Source: Polyangiaceae bacterium (GTDB lineage Bacteria; Myxococcota_A; Polyangia; Polyangiales; Polyangiaceae). Taken from it: 64,000 nt of DNA. Positions 57,184 to 64,000 of the stretch are shown here, one piece after another. The stretch spans positions 1,664,501 through 1,728,500 of the forward strand of contig JABTUA010000002.1 of NCBI GenBank assembly GCA_015075635.1, read 5' to 3'. Numbering within the stretch: the stretch's first letter is position 1; every line of letters begins with the position of its first letter. The notes below the pieces were generated by a model. That model had not been told where the DNA came from. It searched no databases and saw only the letters and a program-made list of their open reading frames with translations. The translations under genes were made by a program, and so were the position numbers.

Positions 57184-58269
57184 CTAAGGCATCGGGTGCG
57201 CTTCGAAGAAGTCCAGCATGGTGGTCGTGGCGCTGATGTCCGTGGAGGTCTTGCCCGCCGGGATCGCGATGCCGCCGGGCCAGGTGTGGCCGCCGCCGTC
57301 GATCTTGCAGTGCGCCGTCCCCACCCCGCCCTTGCAGTCCGGCCAGCTCACGCAGGTGGCGTCGCCGCTCGCGTAGAACTGTTGCTCGAAGGTCGAGCAG
57401 CCGTTCTTCTTGTGCCAGAATTCCATCGTCTCCGGCACCGAGCGGAACACCAGCCCGAGACCGAGCTGCGGCACCAGCGGCGTGCCGCCGTTGTAGGGCA
57501 CCATGCCGTCGGATGTGCCGTGGAAGTCCAAGATCGGCACCGGGCGGTAGGGACTGCACTTGGCCGGGTCGACGCCGAGGACGCCGGCCACGGGAGCGAC
57601 GGCGGCGATGCGGTCGCTAGCCTCGCAGGCCAGCCGGTGGGAGAAGAAGCCGCCGTTCGACATGCCGGTGGCGTAGATGCGCTTCTTGTCGATGCACCAC
57701 TTGCCCTCGATCTCGTCGAGCAGTTCGCGAACGAACTTCACGTCGTCCACGCTGTCCGTCCACGCGGTGCCGCAGCAGGCGCCCGCGTTCCAGCTCGCCG
57801 CCACTCCCTCGGGATAGGCCACGATGAAGCCGCGCTGATCACTCTCCTGACTCATGCGCGTGAGCAGCGCCTGCTGCCAGCCCGCGGACATGAAGCCGTG
57901 GAAGTTCAGCACCAGCATCGCGGCCTTGCCCGGGTCGTATTTGTCCGGCACGTGCAGGAGCGAGGTGCGCGTGCGGCCCCCGCTCTGGATGCTGAGCGAG
58001 ATGCCGCTGCCCTTGTCGCCGGTCTTGCCGCTGCACGTCGGCGCCGGGCTGCCCGCCTCCCCGGCGTCGAAGCCGGGGCTCGGTCCGGGACCCGCGTCGG
58101 GGCTCGGGTCCGCGTCGGGCCAGATCATGGCGTCGCTGCCCAGGAACACGTCCGCCGCGGCGTCGTTGCCGGCGCTGAAGCCCGTGTCTTCGGCGCTGTC
58201 CGAGCCGCAGGACGCCGCGAGCGCGACGCCCAGGCCAGCGAGGCCCGAGGCCAGCGAGAGCCGCACCAT
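57184..58269 (-). CDS. exported lipoprotein esterase (LpqC/PHB-depolymerase family)
   Basis: 361 residues. Signal ends VALAASC, then an Asp/Pro/Ala linker to about residue 78. The core shows LNFHGFMSAGWQQ (oxyanion), ATGMSNGGFFSHRLAC (nucleophile Ser), DFHGTSDGMVPYNGG (Asp) and GGGHTWPGG (His), the full LpqC triad. Family members cut poly-hydroxybutyrate, feruloyl or acetyl esters. A divergent gene 54 bases away encodes a related esterase, so both may respond to the same nutrient. Confidence 0.88.
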   Translation of the reverse strand: MVRLSLASGLAGLGVALAASCGSDSAEDTGFSAGNDAAADVFLGSDAMIWPDADPSPDAGPGPSPGFDAGEAGSPAPTCSGKTGDKGSGISLSIQSGGRTRTSLLHVPDKYDPGKAAMLVLNFHGFMSAGWQQALLTRMSQESDQRGFIVAYPEGVAASWNAGACCGTAWTDSVDDVKFVRELLDEIEGKWCIDKKRIYATGMSNGGFFSHRLACEASDRIAAVAPVAGVLGVDPAKCSPYRPVPILDFHGTSDGMVPYNGGTPLVPQLGLGLVFRSVPETMEFWHKKNGCSTFEQQFYASGDATCVSWPDCKGGVGTAHCKIDGGGHTWPGGIAIPAGKTSTDISATTTMLDFFEAHPMP

Positions 58270-58323
58270 GGTCGAGGGATTGTAGCGCGCCTCGGCACGC
58301 GCGAAACGCGCTAACCTCGGCGC

Positions 58324-59412
58324 ATGCGAGGCTGGCTAGGTGTGGGGCTGATCGCGCTCGTCGTGGCCTGCGGGTCCGACGACGGCGACGAGAAGAAAGG
58401 CACTGGCGGCGCTTCGAGCGGCGGCGGCGCGGGGTCGGGCGGCAGCTCGACCGGCGGCAGCGCCGGCTCCGGCGGCGCTTCGAGCGGCGGCAGCGCCGGC
58501 TCGGGAGGCACTTCGAGCGGCGGCGCGTCCGGCGGCGGCGGCGCGAGCGGCGGCGGCGGCAGCGGCGGTGCGTTCCCTGCCCCGGTGGCCGACGACTGCA
58601 TCAAGGACGTGACGGCCAAGCCCGACCACGTCTTCGACTGCAGCGGGCTGAAGTGGAACATGTCCGTCCCGCCCGCCTGCCTGACCAAGGCCTGCGGGCT
58701 CATCTTCGACGTCCACGGCTTCTCGATGAGCGGGAAGATGGAGGACGCCAACACCAACCTGGTGGCGCTCGGCGCGCAGAACGGCTTCATCGTCGTGAAC
58801 CCCAACGCCGACCCCGCCCCGCCGCTCTCCGGCTGGGTGGCCGCGGACGACGACCCGAAGGTGTTCGACTTCATGCAGCGCACCATCAAGGCCTTCCACG
58901 TGGACGCGAAGCGCGTGCACTTCACCGGCTTCTCCCAGGGGGGCGACATGACCTGGCGCTTCATCTGCGATCACTCCGACGTGATCGCCAGCGCCGCTCC
59001 CGCCGCCTTCGGTCAGTCCGCGCAGGAGGGCTGCTTCTCGAAGGGCAAGGCGCCGACCCGCGAGATGCCCATGCTCTACATGCACGGCACCAAGGACGCG
59101 CTGGTCGCGTTTTCGACCGCGCAGGCCTCACGCGACGCCGTGATCCAGGTGCTCGGGATGACCAAGGGCACGCCGGTCTCCTCGGACGCGATGCACCTCT
59201 GGGACCGCTACACCAACGCCAAGGGCACGGTGTTCGAAATGCTCCAGCACGACTACACCGGAGCCACGCTGATCCAGGGTCACTGCTACCCCGGCAGCAC
59301 CGACCCGAGCGGCCAGCCCGGCCAGGTCTTCTCGTTCAAGTGCAACCAGAGCTCGCCCTTCAAGTGGGGCGAGGCGGTGATGAAGTTCTTCCTCGACCAC
59401 CCGATGCCGTGA
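58324..59412 (+). CDS. exported lipoprotein esterase, relative of the divergent gene
   Basis: 362 residues. Signal ends IALVVAC; a Gly/Ser linker of about 60 residues with repeated SAGSGG units follows. The core has FDVHGFSMSG (oxyanion), FTGFSQGGDMTWRF (nucleophile Ser), MHGTKDALVAF (Asp) and IQGHCYPGS (His). It differs clearly from the divergent esterase and is not a recent copy. The stop overlaps the next start (TGATG). Confidence 0.85.
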   Translation: MRGWLGVGLIALVVACGSDDGDEKKGTGGASSGGGAGSGGSSTGGSAGSGGASSGGSAGSGGTSSGGASGGGGASGGGGSGGAFPAPVADDCIKDVTAKPDHVFDCSGLKWNMSVPPACLTKACGLIFDVHGFSMSGKMEDANTNLVALGAQNGFIVVNPNADPAPPLSGWVAADDDPKVFDFMQRTIKAFHVDAKRVHFTGFSQGGDMTWRFICDHSDVIASAAPAAFGQSAQEGCFSKGKAPTREMPMLYMHGTKDALVAFSTAQASRDAVIQVLGMTKGTPVSSDAMHLWDRYTNAKGTVFEMLQHDYTGATLIQGHCYPGSTDPSGQPGQVFSFKCNQSSPFKWGEAVMKFFLDHPMP

Positions 59413-59798
59413 TGCGGGCGCTCGTCCTCGCGCTCGTGGCGTTCGCGTGCGGCACGCCGCCGCCGCCCAGCGCGCCCAACCCGCCCCCGGCCTCGCCGGT
59501 CCCCCAGCCCAGCGCCGTCGAACCCACTCCGGTGTTCGACGCGGGCTCGGATCGGGCGCCGCCCGCGCCCACGGTGCCGCCGGCCTCCGAGCTGCTCCGC
59601 GACGGGTTCGAGCAGCGCTTCGCAGAGCGGGCCTTGCCCCGAGCCGATCGCGGCAACGCGCCGCCGCGCCCGGTCGTCGCCCAGGAGCCCGGCCGGGCTC
59701 GCTTCATCCACGACGAGTCCGGCCTGCGCCTGCTGGTGGGATCTTCATTTACTTTCAGGGGAGACCAGCGCCTCGCCACCGGTACCATCCCGACATGA
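59412..59798 (+). CDS. short Pro-rich lipoprotein, possibly truncated
   Basis: 128 residues. Signal ends LVAFAC, followed by about 45 residues dominated by Pro and Ser and a charged segment. The end, LLVGSSFTFRGDQRLATG, comes from a locally AT-richer patch (around 59740-59765), unlike the surrounding sequence. It may be a shortened lipoprotein or one whose C terminus was altered. One-base overlap upstream and ATGA overlap downstream place it in an operon with its neighbours. Confidence 0.5.
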   Translation: MRALVLALVAFACGTPPPPSAPNPPPASPVPQPSAVEPTPVFDAGSDRAPPAPTVPPASELLRDGFEQRFAERALPRADRGNAPPRPVVAQEPGRARFIHDESGLRLLVGSSFTFRGDQRLATGTIPT

Positions 59799-61009
59799 AA
59801 CGGGCTTGGGTCGTGTTTCCGGCGGTTTCGTTGCTGGCGGCGGCTTGCGCGAGCGAGGGCTCCGGAGGCGCGGGCGGCGGTGGAGCCGCCGGCGCAGGCA
59901 CGGGCGGGTCGGGCGCGCTCGGCGGCGCGGCGAGCGGCGGCGGCGGCAGCGGGGGTACGAGCGCCGGAGGCACGAGCAACGGAGGCAGCGGAGCGCTCGG
60001 CGGCTCGGGCGGCGCCGGCGGCGCGGCGGGCAGCGTGACCGGCGGCGCGGCGGGCGCGGGCGGCGCGGACGCCGCCGCAGGCTCGGGCGGCGCGACGGGC
60101 GGCGCAGCAGGCGCAGCGACGGGCGGCGCGCCAGGCGACGCCGGCAGCGACGCCGCCGCGGTCGACGCAGGGGCGGACGCCGGCGACGCCGCGCTGCCGA
60201 TCTGCGTCGGCTGCACCGAGCTCGCGAACGGACAAGGGATCGTCACCGACCTCGCGCTCGACGCGACGACGGTGTTCTTCGTCTCGGGAAACCCGGCCGG
60301 CGTGCGCTCGGTGCCCAAAGCGGGCGGCAGCGTGACCACGCTCGTGCACGGCGACTCGCCCTCGCGCCTCGTGCTCGATGCGACCAGCGTCTACTACCTC
60401 GCCAACTCGCCGCCGAGCGTCGTCAAAGTGAACAAAGACGGCACCGGCAAGCAGACGCTGTCGACCACGGGCGGGACCTCGATCGCGGTGAGCTCCACCT
60501 GGCTCGTCTGGGTGATCGGCACGAGCGTCACGCGCGCCAACAAGGACGGAACTAGTCCGACCTCGATCTACGGACCTGGGACCGCCGGCTCGCCGATGGT
60601 GGCGGACGAGTTCAACCTGTTCTTCTCCGAGAAGATCGCGCTCAAGAAGGGCAGTTACGGCGGGGGGTTCCCCCAGACAATCGCGGTTGCGTCGAGCGTG
60701 GGCGACATCGCCGTCGACGCGGATTCGGTGGTCTGGACGACATCCACGATGGTGCACATCGCCGACAAGTCGTCGCTCAAGCTGGGCTCACCGGTCGCGA
60801 GCGGCTTGCTCGCCGCCGACGGCGTCGCCGTCGACGCTGCCGGCGTGTATTGGAGCAGCTACGCCGGCGTGCAGTCGGCGACGAAGACCGGCACGAACAA
60901 GACGACCATCGCCACCGGCCAAGGCGGAGTGAAGGCCATCGCCACGGACTCCACGCACGTCTACTGGGCCAGCATGAACAACGGCACGATCATGAAAGCA
61001 ACCAAGTAG
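59795..61009 (+). CDS. beta-propeller-like lipoprotein with long Gly/Ala linker
   Basis: 404 residues. Signal ends SLLAAAC; a Gly/Ala/Ser linker runs to about residue 130. The rest has six or so repeats such as TDLALDATTVFFVSGNPAGV, LVLDATSVYYLANSP and IATDSTHVYWASMNNGTI, each a beta blade, typical of myxobacterial surface propellers. No catalytic motif is visible. ATGA overlap with the previous gene. Confidence 0.78.
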   Translation: MKRAWVVFPAVSLLAAACASEGSGGAGGGGAAGAGTGGSGALGGAASGGGGSGGTSAGGTSNGGSGALGGSGGAGGAAGSVTGGAAGAGGADAAAGSGGATGGAAGAATGGAPGDAGSDAAAVDAGADAGDAALPICVGCTELANGQGIVTDLALDATTVFFVSGNPAGVRSVPKAGGSVTTLVHGDSPSRLVLDATSVYYLANSPPSVVKVNKDGTGKQTLSTTGGTSIAVSSTWLVWVIGTSVTRANKDGTSPTSIYGPGTAGSPMVADEFNLFFSEKIALKKGSYGGGFPQTIAVASSVGDIAVDADSVVWTTSTMVHIADKSSLKLGSPVASGLLAADGVAVDAAGVYWSSYAGVQSATKTGTNKTTIATGQGGVKAIATDSTHVYWASMNNGTIMKATK

Positions 61010-61103
61010 GTGAACACCGGGCGCACGACCGGGCGAAACCTTCGGTGTTGATACGCGCGCGCCGCGCCAGGGCGAGCTTTCCGATGCTCTGTGCGGGCAA
61101 CCG

Positions 61104-62555
<1,452 letters not shown>

Positions 62556-62596
62556 GTGAAGCACTCCCTAGTCTTTCCAGACTACCCCAGCGCGCG

Positions 62597-63520
62597 ATGG
62601 TAAGCGATACCCTCGGAGGCCACGTGGAACTCACGCACCACTACGCCCGAGTGAACGGCGTCCGGCTCCACTGGGTGGAGGCCGGCTCGGGACCGCCCGT
62701 CATCCTGCTGCACGGCTTCCCGGAGACGCACCGTTCGTGGGACCTCCAGCTCCCCTTCTTGGTCGCGCGCGGCTACCGGGTGATCGCTCCGGACCTCCGC
62801 GGCTACGGCGAGAGCGCGCGCCCGGCCGGCGGGTACGACCTCGACACGCTGGTCGCCGACGTGGTCGCGTTGTGCCGCCACGTGAGCAACGGACGGGTGC
62901 GCCTCGTCGGCCACGACTGGGGCGGCGCCATCACCTGGCTGGTCGCGTCGCGACACCCGGACCTGCTCGAGCGGGTGGTCGTCATCGACTGCGCCCACCC
63001 GATCTTGATGGAGCGCGCGCTTCGCTCGAACCCGCGGCAGCTCGCGAAGAGCTGGTACATGTTCTTCTTCCAGCTGCCGCTGGTCCCCGAGCTCTGGCTC
63101 TCGTCCCGCGGCGCCAAGAACCTGGCGGGGATGTTCCGCGGCACCCCCGGCGCCGAGCGTGCGCCGCGCGAAGTGGTGAACGCCTCGCGGGCAGCGGTCG
63201 GACGCATCTCTTCCCTCGGGCCGCCGCTCGCCTACTACCGGAGCGCGCTCCGCGGCGCGGCGCGCGCGCTCTGGCGCGGCGAACGCCACGAGCTGCCGCG
63301 CATCGACGTTCCTGTGACGCTGCTCTGGGGCGAGCACGACGCTTGCTTCGTGCTCGAGCTGGCGGAGGCGCACCGTCGCCTCGCTCCAGAGCTCTCGCTG
63401 CACATCCTGCGCGGTGCCGGACACTTCGCGCATCAAGAAGTGCCCGAGCAGGTCGACGCGCTCCTCGCCGAAGCGCTCGGCGACCCAGCGCCCGGCGTTG
63501 CGGCTCGCTCGCGAGGGTGA
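62597..63520 (+). CDS. alpha/beta hydrolase, epoxide-hydrolase-like
   Basis: 307 residues. LLHGFPETHRSW gives the HGFPE oxyanion motif of epoxide hydrolases; VGHDWGGAITW holds the Asp nucleophile in place of Ser; LWGEHDACF supplies the acid and GAGHFAHQE the His. A cap region (about 135-220) has tyrosines that normally activate the epoxide. Haloalkane dehalogenase is less likely because the Trp pattern differs. Divergent from the SUMF1-type gene. Confidence 0.88.
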   Translation: MVSDTLGGHVELTHHYARVNGVRLHWVEAGSGPPVILLHGFPETHRSWDLQLPFLVARGYRVIAPDLRGYGESARPAGGYDLDTLVADVVALCRHVSNGRVRLVGHDWGGAITWLVASRHPDLLERVVVIDCAHPILMERALRSNPRQLAKSWYMFFFQLPLVPELWLSSRGAKNLAGMFRGTPGAERAPREVVNASRAAVGRISSLGPPLAYYRSALRGAARALWRGERHELPRIDVPVTLLWGEHDACFVLELAEAHRRLAPELSLHILRGAGHFAHQEVPEQVDALLAEALGDPAPGVAARSRG

Positions 63521-63534
63521 TACTTCCCGTGGAC

Positions 63535-63936
63535 ATGCGGTCTTCCATCGTGGTTGGGATGCTGTTGGTCGGGGCCTTGCTCGCGTGCAAGAGCAAGTCG
63601 AGCGGGACCATCACCGTGAACGGCGCGCCCTTCGAGGTCGACACCTGCCGCTCGGGCCAGGCCAACATGCCTCAGTTCAGCGGCGTCGATTTCCTCGACG
63701 GCGGCGGGCGCCGCGTGCGCTTCCTCCAGCAGCCGAACGGCAAAGTGCAGGTCTACTTCTTCCCCGCCGGCGCCAGCTACACCGACATGCTGGGCGAAGG
63801 CTGCGGCAACATGACGATGGAAATGCAGAACAGCGAAGTGAACGGGGTCAAGAACATCAAGGGCACCGTGAGCGCGAACTGCACGGGGGGCGGCAACACG
63901 GTCGTGGCCTCGATGACCTTCGAGAACTGCCACTGA
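63535..63936 (+). CDS. small lipoprotein of unknown function
   Basis: 133 residues. Signal ends VGALLAC. The mature part is beta-rich (GTITVNGAPFEVDTC, GRRVRFLQQPNGKVQVYFFPAG) with four Cys that can pair. It begins 15 bases after the hydrolase stop; an in-frame GTG at 63529 would add two residues. No family recognised. Confidence 0.65.
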   Translation: MRSSIVVGMLLVGALLACKSKSSGTITVNGAPFEVDTCRSGQANMPQFSGVDFLDGGGRRVRFLQQPNGKVQVYFFPAGASYTDMLGEGCGNMTMEMQNSEVNGVKNIKGTVSANCTGGGNTVVASMTFENCH

Positions 63937-63939
63937 GCC

Positions 63940-64000
63940 ATGAAGCTCGAAGAACACTACGAGCTCTACCGCCAGACCTGCCTGCGCTTCGCGAAGGAGA
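63940..64000 (+). CDS. start of a gene cut by the window end
   Basis: An ATG three bases after the preceding stop opens MKLEEHYELYRQTCLRFAKE and continues past the window edge. The piece is helical and charged; nothing more can be said. Confidence 0.55.
   Translation, partial: MKLEEHYELYRQTCLRFAKE

Noticed and set aside
61013..61049. Inverted repeat AACACCG/CGGTGTT between convergent genes as a terminator
   Set aside because: The loop is long (23 bases) and no T-tract follows on either strand.

Overview
The window is GC-rich DNA with almost every coding third position G or C. It carries many lipoproteins with Gly/Ser/Ala-rich linkers after the lipobox, Hanks-type Ser/Thr kinases with C-terminal membrane anchors, FHA, PilZ and DUF4388/PATAN domains, and 2-oxoacid:ferredoxin oxidoreductases. 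This points to a myxobacterium (Myxococcota), most like the Polyangiales/Sorangium side of the group. It looks like chromosomal backbone: no prophage, IS transposase, tRNA or rRNA was seen.

Layout. 0-5 kb: end of a receiver-domain gene, a two-part YeeE/YedE sulfur transporter, an esterase lipoprotein, a guanidinium exporter (sugE/gdx) behind a guanidine-III riboswitch, a RidA-like gene, a DNA glycosylase and recX. 5-12.6 kb: a tiny basic protein, PilZ, RNase G/E, an exonuclease, pterin dehydratase, a pseudouridine synthase-methyltransferase fusion, and the divergent ribosomal genes rplC and rplS. 12.7-20.6 kb: four co-directional genes for a zinc-ribbon/FHA protein, a VWA-like/FHA membrane protein, a PP2C phosphatase and a triple-FHA ABC exporter. 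20.6-21.1 kb: a dispersed repeat copy followed by a two-unit tandem array. 21.2-26.7 kb: a Cys-rich lipoprotein, an ABC/FtsX/adaptor efflux operon and a small exported protein. 26.7-29.4 kb: a small DUF6132-like protein with an in-frame TGA and a SECIS-like hairpin, next to glycogen phosphorylase. 29.5-38.4 kb: two Ser/Thr kinases, accessory lipoproteins and a MshEN/HD-GYP/receiver/PATAN protein. 38.5-45.2 kb: amidase, nrfHA nitrite reductase and a compact metabolic operon. 45.3-51.3 kb: a DUF3570 barrel, two heme-motif lipoproteins, two membrane proteins and a beta-propeller lipoprotein. 51.3-55.6 kb: a PIN/RHH toxin-antitoxin pair, a fused Kor-type oxidoreductase and DUF924. 55.6-55.8 kb: a 231-bp MITE-like element. 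55.8-64 kb: an SDR-SCP2 fusion, two esterase lipoproteins, further lipoproteins, a SUMF1-type lipoprotein and an epoxide-hydrolase-like enzyme.

How the parts may work together. The FHA/VWA/PP2C/ABC cluster reads as a phosphothreonine-controlled export module: the kinases in the window could supply the phosphorylation, the phosphatase remove it, and FHA domains gate the ABC protein, as known for mycobacterial Rv1747. The riboswitch, sugE and conserved Gdx residues form a self-contained guanidinium-detoxification unit. The 45.7-49.4 kb operon may be an outer-membrane redox conduit. The strongest candidates for new biology are the UGA-containing DUF6132-like gene, the FHA export module and the repeats at 20.6-21.1 kb and 55.6-55.8 kb.
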